A DNA stretch of 64,000 nt from an uncultured Collinsella sp. (GCA_958354105.1 CATWVA010000007.1:9069-73068), one strand, 5' to 3'; positions 18,932 through 27,628 are shown, numbered from the stretch's first letter. Numbers and translations: made by a program. Notes: a model not told the origin generated them from the letters alone.

Positions 18932-19921
18932 CTAGAAGCACCAAGCGGGACAGACGCAAAGCAAGCCAGCCGCGCCATCAGTATTCGACGGATTGCCGCT
19001 GTAGCCGACACAGAAGTATCTCGTCGTAGAGCTGAACGGACTCACCGAACGCTCCCACCAATGGTAGCCAATCTGCAGGCAGGCATTTTCAGAATGGTTC
19101 TCCGTCACCTTGCCCTTGAAGGCCTTGTACTGGGAACCCTCGGAGGAAGTCCAGGGATACTCGGCTGCCCAGTAGGAGGTGGGGACGATCTCGGAGTAGC
19201 TGAGCAGGAACAGCTTGTCCGAGGTGGCCTTCACGGCGGCATTCTCGTCGGTTCCGCCGACGTTGTTCGTCAGCTTCCTGACCGATTTCACCTTGGACTG
19301 GAAGTCGGCGGGCATGAGGTTCCAGATTTCGCCGGAGTTCATCTTCGCGCGGAGTTTGGACTTCTCCCAACCGCCAACGTTGGTTTCTGGTGCGTTCACG
19401 CTGGAAGAAATATTCCTCGAGGTGGTGAGGAACGTCAGGCCCGCTTTACCGCTTCCATCGGCCAAATCATCGTGGTCGATGCCGATGATCTTGTACTCAA
19501 GCGACTGCCCGTCCGTCAGCTTCATCGAGAACTTCGTCCCTGCGTCCATCGCTGCCCTCGCCTTGGCGTAAGCGGGCGATACCTCGCCCTTCGCGGCGAT
19601 GTCCTCGGCCACTGCCTTCTGCTCGTCGAGCGTCCAGTCCTTCGCGTCCTTGGCGATGGCCGCCTGGACGGTCGCGGAATCGGCTCCTGCGGCACCGCCG
19701 CCGGACGCCCCGCCGGCATCGGTGCCGCCGGTCGTCCCGCTGTTCACCGTGTTGCCGACCAGGTTGAACTGGTTGCGGATGGCTCCGGCCACGCCGGGTC
19801 CCGCGAACACGATGACCAGGCCGATGATCGCGATGATCAGGACGTACTCGATGATTGATTGGCCTCGGAGAAGAGCACCTCTAGGAGATACCCCCCCCCC
19901 GAAGGTTCCGCGCCGCTGCAT
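18932..19921 (-). CDS. Pilin-like surface protein with DUF6273 lectin-like domain, probably phase variable
   Basis: A 329-residue protein if started at the ATG at 19921. A short basic leader ends in RG, followed by QSIIEYVLIIAIIGLVIVF, the class III (Flp/TadE) prepilin cleavage pattern with Glu at +5. A Gly/Ala-rich linker and helical region follow. From about residue 145 to the end is a DUF6273 domain (LEYKIIGIDHDD, NVGGWEKS.LR, YHWWERS, final CPAWCF), a C-type-lectin-like fold. The leader codons contain a G10 tract. A second, better-spaced ATG at 19925 is out of frame with ten G and hits TAG after 14 codons; with nine G it would read into the pilin. The product is probably exported and anchored or polymerised at the surface. 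No pilus assembly genes are nearby. Confidence 0.75.
   Translation of the reverse strand: MQRRGTFGGGVSPRGALLRGQSIIEYVLIIAIIGLVIVFAGPGVAGAIRNQFNLVGNTVNSGTTGGTDAGGASGGGAAGADSATVQAAIAKDAKDWTLDEQKAVAEDIAAKGEVSPAYAKARAAMDAGTKFSMKLTDGQSLEYKIIGIDHDDLADGSGKAGLTFLTTSRNISSSVNAPETNVGGWEKSKLRAKMNSGEIWNLMPADFQSKVKSVRKLTNNVGGTDENAAVKATSDKLFLLSYSEIVPTSYWAAEYPWTSSEGSQYKAFKGKVTENHSENACLQIGYHWWERSVSPFSSTTRYFCVGYSGNPSNTDGAAGLLCVCPAWCF
19891..19900. repeat. Homopolymeric tract C10 (G10 in the coding strand)
   Basis: Ten consecutive C on the plus strand lie within the leader-peptide codons of the pilin-like gene. Tracts of this length slip readily during replication and change the reading frame. Confidence 0.9.
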
Positions 19922-20000
19922 ACATATGCGACACTCCCTTCGCTCAGGGCTTGTAGATGCATCGCCGAGCGTAGGACTATCCCAAAAGGTTGCGCTGGTC

Positions 20001-20015
20001 TTGCCGCAGCGGCAA
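20001..20015. promoter_or_regulatory. 15-bp palindrome upstream of the pilin-like gene
   Basis: TTGCCGC and GCGGCAA flank a single central base, 76 bp upstream of the pilin start. It could be an operator. A second hairpin (AATTTGTT/AACAAATT, 20067-20086) lies closer to the divergent gene. No -35/-10 pair is convincing here. Confidence 0.35.
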
Positions 20016-20182
20016 AGAATAATTAGTCCAACGCCTGCGCGGCTTAACCGACCACTCGCATATCCAAATTTGTTGCTCAACAAATTCGCAGGTAGCGTAA
20101 GTAAAATTGAGTTGGAAAGCTGGTGGGAACCGTCTTATAGCCTAAGCCGTTCCAAAAGCCGCGAATACAGGAGGTAAGGTGA

Positions 20183-21787
20183 TTGGGTAACTATAAAGTT
20201 GTCTTCAGGGATGACTGGTCCGGGGATTCGAGTCTGCTGAAATGGGAGCCCGGATGCCCGGCGATGGTAACGGTCGTCCAGGTCGCGAGAAACGTCGACA
20301 CCTCTGAGGCTTATCTGCAGATAAAGATCGAGAATCTCTCAGCGGATATCTTGAACTCCATCTCCGGAATCGCCCATGTCGACTATGCCGATGGGTCCAG
20401 AGGCTATGTCCCCTTTTCGGAACTAGACTTAGACCTGCCGCAATGCGAGCAGGGAGCCCTTAAGGCAACGGCGCTGCCGAGGGGAGACGTCGAGTCCGTT
20501 TTCATCAAGCTGCTTCAAATCGACTCCCAGCAAGGGAAGTGGCACTCGACCGGAGAGCCTGCCGAAGCGCCCGAGCGCGAACCGCTTTCGATGATCGAGA
20601 AGGCGATGGCCGAGAGGGACCGCCAGCTGAAGGAACTGCATGCCGACAGTCGAATCGCCGGCGGCAAGGCGCAGTTCCATCAGGGATGGTGGGTGTGTGC
20701 ATGCGGGTGCATTAACGTTGAGCGGGAAAGCTGCCACAGGTGCAAATGCCACAAGGACCTCCTCTCGGATTTGCAGGACGAAGAATCCCTATGCAAATCG
20801 GCCGATATACGGTCTCAGAACATATACGACAGGGCCGATTCACTTATTGCCAGCGGAGAGAGTGTCGAAAACCTGAAAAAAGCGCGTGAACTTTTCAAAG
20901 GCATCTCTGGTTGGAAGGACACCGAAGAGCGTGCTAAGGAATGTTCAGAAAAGCTAGCCGTGCTCGAGCCGAAATCGGCAAAGAAGCGCAAATTGCTGCT
21001 ATGCCTCGCCACGGCCGCCGCCGTGCTTCTCGTCTTCTTTCTGACGGCGGGAAGGCCGATGGCGATAAAGGCAATTACTGGGCTGCAAAAAGAAATTCGG
21101 TACAGGGAAGCATTCTCGCTTTACGAAGGCGGCAATTATAGGAAGGCGTATGCCGAATTCAAGTTGATTCGATCATACAGCGATGCGTCGGAGATGGAGG
21201 CGAAGGCCGCCAATGCCCTGGCGGAGGATTATGCAAAGGAAGGGGATACGGACCAAGCTATCGAATGGTTCAAGAATGCGGACAATGAAACCGGCGCCCA
21301 CGAGGTCGAATACGGGTACGTGAAGAAGCACTATGACAGCAGCGATTCCAAAACGAAGGAATACATGGACGAGCTCGTGGACGTAGGCTATCGCGATGCC
21401 ACCGAACTTTATTCCGACCTTTACAAACTGGATGTAAGGATTCTTGTGAATTCCGATGAGAACGATACCGAAACATCCCTGACAGAAATCGGCTCGAAGT
21501 CGATGGGTGACGCCTATGTACACGTTTTCGTTGACGGCGGAGACCGATCGCAAGAAGAGGTCGATATCCGCGTGTTTGAGGAGTACGCATGGGGCATCGA
21601 TGGCGAGGTGACAAATAATTATTCTGAAACGCAGCCCGCGAACTACGTAAAAGGATTCAAGCGCGGGTGGAACCTCATTCGGCTTTGGAATCAAAGTTCC
21701 GTTATTTATGACCATAGAATCACGTTAATTGAGCCCGTGACGGGAGAGACGCTGGCGACGACAGAATTCCGCACTCCCTATAACTAA
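20183..21787 (+). CDS. Single-pass membrane protein with zinc-ribbon-like and TPR-like segments
   Basis: I read a TTG start because GGAGG lies eight bases upstream and no in-frame ATG is near. The 534-residue product has a beta-rich N-terminal domain (about residues 1-110), a short coiled coil, a cysteine cluster WVCACGCIN...CHRCKC (near 171-190) suited to zinc binding, a helical region, one membrane segment near residues 270-292, TPR-like helices (about 300-400, with repeated YREAFSLYEGGNYRKAYAEF-type units) and a beta-rich C-terminal domain. With one membrane segment, the zinc part and the C-terminal domain lie on opposite sides. Function unknown. It is divergent from the pilin-like gene, sharing a 260-bp intergenic region. 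Confidence 0.7.
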   Translation: MGNYKVVFRDDWSGDSSLLKWEPGCPAMVTVVQVARNVDTSEAYLQIKIENLSADILNSISGIAHVDYADGSRGYVPFSELDLDLPQCEQGALKATALPRGDVESVFIKLLQIDSQQGKWHSTGEPAEAPEREPLSMIEKAMAERDRQLKELHADSRIAGGKAQFHQGWWVCACGCINVERESCHRCKCHKDLLSDLQDEESLCKSADIRSQNIYDRADSLIASGESVENLKKARELFKGISGWKDTEERAKECSEKLAVLEPKSAKKRKLLLCLATAAAVLLVFFLTAGRPMAIKAITGLQKEIRYREAFSLYEGGNYRKAYAEFKLIRSYSDASEMEAKAANALAEDYAKEGDTDQAIEWFKNADNETGAHEVEYGYVKKHYDSSDSKTKEYMDELVDVGYRDATELYSDLYKLDVRILVNSDENDTETSLTEIGSKSMGDAYVHVFVDGGDRSQEEVDIRVFEEYAWGIDGEVTNNYSETQPANYVKGFKRGWNLIRLWNQSSVIYDHRITLIEPVTGETLATTEFRTPYN

Positions 21788-21860
21788 GCATCGGCTTTCA
21801 GTCAACGATATTCCGAATGTCGGGCAAATCAAGTATTTTACGAGTTAGGAAGAGAAGCAC

Positions 21861-22111
21861 ATGCAAATCATCTTTTACGCCCTCATAATCTGCTACGGCA
21901 TAGCCTGCTATTTTTCAGGGGGGCTAATTGGTAAAGCAGCGAGTGACAAAGGGTATGGGGACCAGAGGTTAAAGCTGGCCTTCATAATCGTTTCGCGACG
22001 CCCGCGAGCGCCGCGATGATCGTTGCGGCGCTTCCCGACAAGAAGCTCCAAACCAGCGTTTCCGATGATTCGACGCCGCATTCGATAGATGCCGAGCTTC
22101 CGAAGCTGTAA
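21861..22111 (+). pseudogene. Frameshifted small membrane protein gene
   Basis: A site AGGAAGAG precedes an ATG at 21861. The first frame encodes a hydrophobic start (MQIIFYALIICYGIACYF) and runs to a TGA at 22019 after 52 residues. The adjacent frame continues a plausible second membrane segment (ATPASAAMIVAALP) and ends at 22111. Adding one T in the GTTTCG stretch near 21990 joins the two into an 83-residue two-segment membrane protein. It follows the zinc-ribbon/TPR gene by 70 bp. No family recognised. Confidence 0.5.
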
Positions 22112-22616
22112 GGCATCATTGCGAGTGGGCTCGTTCAAGCTCTGAATTGGCAGTTCAAAATCAGGCATCGCGTAGGGCCGGACTAATGCCTGCGCCCTAT
22201 GCGATGCCGCCGCACCGGTTTTGCCAAGCGTTTCATACCGTCCATCTCTGCGCAATGACGCTCGGAACATTGTCGTTAAAGCTCCCGTGGCAGATGATGT
22301 TAGAGACGCTGCAATCCCAGCAGTCGTATCCAAGCGAAACGCGGCTTTCAAACATGGTGTGCTTCTCGCCTACAGATCGGGCGTTGAATTTGCTCGCGTC
22401 CCAAAACGCATACCGCTCGGCGCCTAAAAGCACACTCTTAATTCCGTGCAAATCGAGCGTCAAATCCCAGTGCCTAAATCTCCTTGTTAATTCTCAAAGG
22501 AATTCATATATGAGGTGAGGGAGCAAGATGACGCGTAAATCCTATTTCCACGGTTATAAACGCCAAAAGAAAGCCCTTGCGGGATTGCACTGGCTTTCCA
22601 GTAATTGCAGGTGAGT
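22112..22616. other. Degenerate intergenic region
   Basis: No gene I can defend. A 14-bp inverted repeat with one mismatch spans 22164-22208. Near 22560-22605 there is a decayed terminator-like hairpin preceded by the same CGCCAAAAGAAA string found at the terminator of the pilin-like gene (18882-18893), consistent with a degenerate paralogous 3' end. Confidence 0.4.
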
Positions 22617-23255
22617 TTAAAAGCAGAATGCCGGATAGAAAGGTTCGGTAACTAAGGCTTCCTGGGAGGCATTAGTGGCGTTCTCTCCAAAAATTCTAAA
22701 AGCCGTGCCTGGCCAATTAGCATGTGATCATGACCACCAATAGCCGGCATGCGTTAGGCTTCCGTAGTTCGAGCTCGATACGCCCTTGGCGGTATACAGT
22801 TCATACTGATAACCCTGTGACCATACGGATTCGCCACCCCACACCTCGGTGACACTAAGGATGAAAACCTCATCGGGTGTAGCCGTAGCTTGAGCAATAT
22901 AATTACCGCCTTTGTTGTCGGTCATTATATTCACGGATTTAATTTTGGCCGTGAGTTCGGTCGGCAAAAGTGCCCAGAGGTCACCCGAATTAAGGCGCCC
23001 GCGCAGCTCTGACTTCTCCCAGCCGCCGACGTTGGTGTTCGTCGAGTTAATACGCTGCTCGCCCATGACATCGTTGGTCGTCTCGATCGTGAGCCCTGCC
23101 TTACCGGAGCCATCCGAAGGGTCGTCATGGTTGATGCCGACGATGCGGTACTCGAGCGTCTCGCCGTTTGCGTCCGTCCTCGATGTGCAGCGGAAGGTTC
23201 TCGAGGAGGTCTCCAGCGCGCCGTTCGAGGCGACGGATGGAAGGGCGGGCGACAT
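22617..23255 (-). pseudogene. Decayed DUF6273 gene (paralogue of the pilin-like protein)
   Basis: Residues LEYRIVGINHDDPSDGSGKAGL and NTNVGGWEKSELRGRLNSG align closely with the intact gene at 18932-19921. The prepilin N-terminus is missing: an in-frame TAG lies just before the first ATG. The frame is broken by TGA at 22728-22730, at the position of the conserved Arg in the WW-x-R-S motif (a CGA to TGA change would explain it). The frame then continues another 36 codons to a natural-looking end, FYPAFCF, with stop at 22617. So this is a 5'-truncated copy with a nonsense mutation. Confidence 0.75.
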
Positions 23256-23466
23256 CTCCTATATCGCTCCCGCTGCACCGACGTGGGTCCGCGCCCTTGT
23301 CGACGTCGACGGAACCATTGACGCCATCGAGACATCAAATCACGCCGACCTTGCGTCCTGGGTCGCCAACATCCGTGCTGCGGCGGACGAGATGACAACT
23401 CGCATCGCCGACATGCTCATGCATGTGGACGTCGACTAGACAGGGCGATCCCCGCAACGGGCATTA

Positions 23467-24915
23467 TTATCCGGGAATCGTTTGGTTGCGAGGTACGACA
23501 GTGTGAGGGCCTGAGTGGTCAGGCCCGCACAGGGGGACCGCGATGGTGGCCACCGCACCGCCCGAGGGGCCGTTGGCGAGCGAGACGGAGCCCCCGTGGG
23601 CGCTCGCGGCCTCGGAGGCGACGTGGAGGCCGAGCCCGTAGTGGCGGCCTCCGTCGCGCGAGGAGCGGGACGAGTCGTCTGTGAAGAGGCGCTCGCAGCC
23701 GCGTTCGAGGGCAGCGGGAGAAAAGCCCGGTCCGTCGTCGGCGACCTCGATGACGAGGTACCCGCCCGCGACGTCGCAGGAGACAGCCACGCGCGAGCGC
23801 GCGTGCTCGGCGGCGTTGGCCACGAGGTTCGCGGCGGCTCGCGCCAGGGTGGTTCGGTCGAGCGGGGCCTCGGGCGCGCCCGCGACAGCGGGGCCCGTGG
23901 CCGCGTCGAGCGCCACGCCTCGCGCCCGGGCGATCTGGGCGGCCTCGGCGAGAACCTGCTCGCAGAGCTCGTCCGGCCGCATGGGGGCCCTCTCCGCCCC
24001 GCCGGACCCGCGCGAGGCCTCGATGAGCAGGCGCACGTAGCCGTCGAGCCTTTCGACACCGTCGGCTATGTCGCGCGCGGCGGCCGAGAGGTCGCCGTCA
24101 TTCTCATCTTCCAGCTCCTCCGCCACGAAGTCGGCGTTGGCGCGCAGCACGGTGAGCGGCGTCTTGAGGTCGTGGGCGAGCGACGCCATCTGCTCGCGCT
24201 GCCCCCGCTCCGCGGCCCAGCGGGCCTCGAGCGACTCGGCGAGGGAGACCCGCATGGCGTCCATCGCGGCGAGGACGTCGTTCACCTCGCGCACGTTGGT
24301 GCTGCCGACCGCGAAGTCGAGCTCCCCCGCGCCGACGCGCCCCGCCGCCTCCGCGAGCGGCGCCATCTTGCGCGAGATCACGCGGCTCGCGCGACGCGCC
24401 ACGAGCGCGAGCGCGAGCGCGCTTCCCGCCGTGGCGCCGACGAGCATGAGGCTCTGCGGGTTGGGAAGCAGGCCGGCGAGATCGCGCGAGACCCACTGCG
24501 GCAGGTACTCGCTGACGAGTGCGCAGGCCCCGCCGCCCTTGAGCGGGAACGCGGCGTAGGTGAGGCCCGAACCCCCGCCCTTGATCTCCACTGTGCCCGG
24601 ATCCGCGGCGAGTGCCGCACGGGCCATTTCCGTCGCGTCCTCGAGCCGCGTGCTCTCGAGGTCTGTCATCAGCACCTTTCCGTCCTTGTTCAGGATGAGG
24701 TAGCGGTACGCCGTCGGCACGTCCTGCTGCCCGCAGACGCCGTCGCGTGCCAGGCCCTCCGCGACCTCGCGCGCATTGGCCGGCCCCCAGCTTGCCTCGT
24801 AGACGAAGCCCGCGTTGATCGCCACGGAGAGCACCATGAACGAGGCGAGCCACGCCGTGGCGACCGCCGCGAACGCGTAGGCGAAGTAGCGCGCGATGAC
24901 GAAGGAGAGCGGCAT
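23467..24915 (-). CDS. Sensor histidine kinase of a lantibiotic/antimicrobial-peptide-type system
   Basis: About 482 residues. Two membrane segments (about residues 7-32 and 152-172) flank an extracytoplasmic region of roughly 120 residues. A HAMP-like stretch is followed by the phospho-acceptor motif LAHDLKTPL and an ATPase domain with N box (LVANAAEHA), DDGPGF and GLGL motifs. It lies directly after its response regulator and downstream of a LanFEG-type transporter. The start could instead be a GTG at 24954 that overlaps the regulator. Very high GC content. Confidence 0.88.
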   Translation of the reverse strand: MPLSFVIARYFAYAFAAVATAWLASFMVLSVAINAGFVYEASWGPANAREVAEGLARDGVCGQQDVPTAYRYLILNKDGKVLMTDLESTRLEDATEMARAALAADPGTVEIKGGGSGLTYAAFPLKGGGACALVSEYLPQWVSRDLAGLLPNPQSLMLVGATAGSALALALVARRASRVISRKMAPLAEAAGRVGAGELDFAVGSTNVREVNDVLAAMDAMRVSLAESLEARWAAERGQREQMASLAHDLKTPLTVLRANADFVAEELEDENDGDLSAAARDIADGVERLDGYVRLLIEASRGSGGAERAPMRPDELCEQVLAEAAQIARARGVALDAATGPAVAGAPEAPLDRTTLARAAANLVANAAEHARSRVAVSCDVAGGYLVIEVADDGPGFSPAALERGCERLFTDDSSRSSRDGGRHYGLGLHVASEAASAHGGSVSLANGPSGGAVATIAVPLCGPDHSGPHTVVPRNQTIPG

Positions 24916-24941
24916 GCCCCCGCGACCTCGCGCCCCGGTCC

Positions 24942-25604
24942 TCAGAGCTGCCACTTGTACCCCATCCCCCAGACGGTCGCGATCGGATCGGCGCCGGCCT
25001 CGGAGAGTTTCCTCCGCGCGCGGCTGACCTGCATGGATATGGCCGCGTCGTCGGCGTCGCTCTCCCAGCCGAGTACCGCCTCGCGTATCTGCGCGCGGCT
25101 CATGACCTGCCCGGGGTGGCGGGCGAGATACTCGCAGATGGCGTACTCGGTGGGCGTGAGCGGCACGGCCTTGTCGCCCACGGCGAGGCCGCGCGCCCCG
25201 AGGTCGATCCGCACCTCCCCGAAGGAGAGGGCGTGCGAGCGCGGTCGGCGCTCACGGCGTAGATGGGCCGCGACCTTGGCGCGCAGTTCCGCGGCCCCGA
25301 AGGGCTTGCGGACGTAGTCGTCGGCGCCCAGGCCGTAGGCGGTCACGGCATCCTCCTCGGCCACGCGCGCGGTCAGGAAGACGATGGGCCCGTCGAAGTC
25401 CGGGCGGATCTGCCGCACGAGCTCGAAGCCGTCGAGCCCCGGCATCATGACGTCGCAGAGCACGAGGTCGAAGCGCGAGAGGTCCATCCCCGGGACCGCC
25501 GTCGGGTCCTCGGCCGTGACGACCTCATGGCCGTCGCGGCCGAGGACCCGCGCGAGCGCGTCGAGGATCGCCCGTTCATCATCCACTGCCAGTATCCTCG
25601 CCAT
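24942..25604 (-). CDS. OmpR-family response regulator
   Basis: A 220-residue regulator: receiver domain with acidic pair DDE near residue 9, phospho-acceptor Asp in LVLCDVMMPG, and Lys in DYVRKPF; then a winged-helix DNA-binding domain ending in WGMGYKWQL. A strong CAGGAGGTC site precedes the ATG. It is paired with the kinase downstream; the likely target is the transporter operon upstream. Confidence 0.93.
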   Translation of the reverse strand: MARILAVDDERAILDALARVLGRDGHEVVTAEDPTAVPGMDLSRFDLVLCDVMMPGLDGFELVRQIRPDFDGPIVFLTARVAEEDAVTAYGLGADDYVRKPFGAAELRAKVAAHLRRERRPRSHALSFGEVRIDLGARGLAVGDKAVPLTPTEYAICEYLARHPGQVMSRAQIREAVLGWESDADDAAISMQVSRARRKLSEAGADPIATVWGMGYKWQL

Positions 25605-25636
25605 GTTGACCTCCTGAAACTCTCGTCGGAATTGTA

Positions 25637-26050
25637 CTAGCGCCGCGCCCAGCGGTCTAGAGCCCTGCGCGCAGCCACGGTCGCCTCGGCCGCGTCGCAC
25701 ACGCGGTAGCGCACGCCCGAGCCGCCGCGCGCCTCGATCTCGAGCCAGCCCTCGCCGTTCGACTCCCGCCCGAAGAAGATGAGCTGGAGCTCTCTGACAT
25801 TGCCTCTGTCGTCCGCCGCGTCCACCAGGTAGACGTAGTTTGCCCCCGCCCCGGTGGCGTCGGCGAAGGAGCTCACGTGGCTGCCGGGCTCGGGCGCGGG
25901 CGCCCACATGGCGATCTCAGGGTTGGGCAGCACGCGGACGGCGATCGAGCGCAGCGCCGACCCCCAGCCGGCGTCGAGCAGGGCATTCCCGCCCAGGACG
26001 AGCGCTGCGGAGAGGAGGACGAGCATGGAGGCGAGCGGCCTCCTACGCAT
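25637..26050 (-). CDS. YxeA-family (DUF1093) exported protein
   Basis: A 137-residue protein with an N-terminal signal/anchor segment (MRRRPLASMLVLLSAALVLGG). The rest carries the YxeA pattern: NYVYLVDAADDRGNVRELQLIFFG followed by a C-terminal VRYRVCDAAEATVAARRALD stretch. The start ATG follows GGGAGGGCAG and overlaps the end of the upstream permease gene. YxeA-type genes often accompany peptide-antibiotic resistance transporters; the biochemical role is unclear. Confidence 0.7.
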   Translation of the reverse strand: MRRRPLASMLVLLSAALVLGGNALLDAGWGSALRSIAVRVLPNPEIAMWAPAPEPGSHVSSFADATGAGANYVYLVDAADDRGNVRELQLIFFGRESNGEGWLEIEARGGSGVRYRVCDAAEATVAARRALDRWARR

Positions 26051-26858
26051 CTGCCCTCCCGTCCTCGAAGCGGCAGAACCAGGCGAGAAGGACGGCGCCG
26101 GCTGCCAGGGTAAGCGCGAGGCTAGCGAGCGCAGTCGTGAGGAGAGGGCCCGCCGCGCGTGCGGCGTCGATGAAGGCCTCCACCCCGAGCGATCCAAGGC
26201 GCGCGGGCCAGGCGAGCGGCACCCAGCCCAGGGGCGTCGCCAGGGCACCGGTGAGCTCGCCGGTCATAAGGCCGTGCGCAAGTCCGCCCACCGAGAAGAA
26301 CGCGAGGAGCATCCCCGCCGCGCCGGCGCCGATGACGGCGTTGCGGCCGAGGCGCAGGGCCACGCCGAGCCCCAGCGCGTAGAGGGGCAGGCTGCCCAGC
26401 ACGATGCCCGCCCAGGCGGCCGCAAGCGGAGTGGGCCCGAGCGGCAGGCGCCCGGCGACGGCGAGCACGGCCCCGAACACGCCGAGAGCCACGGCCAACG
26501 CGCCCGCGCCGAGCGCCGCAAGGGTGAGCAGCTTCGCCGCGACGGCGCGCCCGCGCGAGGGGACCGCCGTGAGGTTGGCGAGGCGCCCGGCAGCGCGCTC
26601 CTCGTCCACGGCGAGCCCGCAGACGATGGCGGACATGAGCGGCATGAGGGCGCCGAGGAACTGGGCGTAGGCGTCCGCGCCCAGCGCCGGGTCCCATCGG
26701 GCTACGGAGAAGTACTCGCCGCAGGCAAGACCGGCCGCCAGGCCGCAGGCGAGGTGCACCGCCGCGAGCGGGGAGCGCGCCAGGCGCAGGGCCTCGGAGA
26801 GCAGGGCCCGCGGGAGAGTCATGCGCGGCGTCGGGTCGGAGAGTCGTGTCATGGCCAT
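26043..26858 (-). CDS. ABC transporter permease, LanG/MutG-like
   Basis: A 271-residue integral membrane protein with six hydrophobic segments. It starts in a TGATG overlap with the permease upstream and matches its size and topology, the two-permease layout of LanFEG immunity exporters. The residue DEERAAGRLANL after the second segment resembles the conserved coupling region of this group. It presumably forms the membrane channel with the neighbouring permease. Confidence 0.8.
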   Translation of the reverse strand: MAMTRLSDPTPRMTLPRALLSEALRLARSPLAAVHLACGLAAGLACGEYFSVARWDPALGADAYAQFLGALMPLMSAIVCGLAVDEERAAGRLANLTAVPSRGRAVAAKLLTLAALGAGALAVALGVFGAVLAVAGRLPLGPTPLAAAWAGIVLGSLPLYALGLGVALRLGRNAVIGAGAAGMLLAFFSVGGLAHGLMTGELTGALATPLGWVPLAWPARLGSLGVEAFIDAARAAGPLLTTALASLALTLAAGAVLLAWFCRFEDGRADA

Positions 26859-27628
26859 CACCTCTCCTCGGAGCGCGCGAACCAGGCCGCGCCCGCCGCC
26901 GTGAGCGCGGCGAACGCGAGCGCGCAGACCGCAAGGCCCGCCAGCGTGAGCACGCCGTCCGCCATGAGCGCCCCGCCGAGCGCCATGTCCGCCGCGAGCG
27001 GCTCGCCGCTCGGCAGCACGGGAATGAAGCTCGTGGGGATGACCATGCTCGCCGACGGCGGAAAGAGCTGCGGCAACGGCACCAACGACCAGGCGAACCC
27101 ACCCACGAGCTGCGCGGCGAGCGGGCAGAAGATGCCCGCGAGCATGCCGAGCCGCGCCGTGAGGAAGAGCCCTGCGGGGATCATCCACGCCGCGGTCACC
27201 GTGTTGGCGAGCGCGCAGAGGAGCATCGTGAGCGTGCCCGCGGCCGTGAGGCCCTGCGAGGAGAACGCCGATCCCGCGAGGTAGATGCCGAAGACCACGA
27301 GGTTCGAGAGCGTGCAGAGCGCGAGGCACCAGAGCGCCTTGGCCCACCAGGCTCGCCCGAGCGGGAAGCCCAGGCCCAGAAGCCCCCGCATCCGCGTGCG
27401 AGCGTCCGCCCGCGCGACGCACGCCACCACGAGCGATAGAGACACGGGCAGGAAGAGCGCGTACCAGTAGTTCCACGCGCTGAAGATCTGCACGCCCCGG
27501 TAGGGCATCGCGCCGAGCAGCGGCATCGGCAGCGCCATGAGCACGGCCAGGCGAACCGGTGCCGCGTGGCGCGACTTCAGGGCCTCGGCGCGCAGGCCCG
27601 CGAGCAGGCCGCCTTTCTCACCCGTCAT
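26858..27628 (-). CDS. ABC transporter permease, LanE/MutE-like
   Basis: A 256-residue protein with six hydrophobic segments; the early AEALKSRHAAPVRLAVLMALPMP resembles the LanE/MutE start (short cytoplasmic helix, then first segment). Its ATG overlaps the ATPase stop (GCATGA), with GGGGAGG upstream. Together with the next permease and the ATPase it makes a LanFEG-type exporter, which in known cases removes lantibiotics or other cationic peptides from the membrane. Confidence 0.82.
   Translation of the reverse strand: MTGEKGGLLAGLRAEALKSRHAAPVRLAVLMALPMPLLGAMPYRGVQIFSAWNYWYALFLPVSLSLVVACVARADARTRMRGLLGLGFPLGRAWWAKALWCLALCTLSNLVVFGIYLAGSAFSSQGLTAAGTLTMLLCALANTVTAAWMIPAGLFLTARLGMLAGIFCPLAAQLVGGFAWSLVPLPQLFPPSASMVIPTSFIPVLPSGEPLAADMALGGALMADGVLTLAGLAVCALAFAALTAAGAAWFARSEER

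Noticed and set aside
18575..18959. Small frames after tRNA-Pro on both strands
   Set aside because: No ribosome-binding sites, odd composition, and one overlaps the terminator of the pilin-like gene.
19980..20182. Possible cyclic-di-GMP riboswitch before the pilin-like or zinc-ribbon gene
   Set aside because: Short GGTAGC- and GCGCAA-like strings are present, but the GEMM core helices and tetraloop receptor cannot be drawn.
22233..22463. 76-codon minus-strand frame in the degenerate intergenic region
   Set aside because: It would need a TTG start without a ribosome-binding site and matches nothing I know; it may be a fragment, but I cannot support it.
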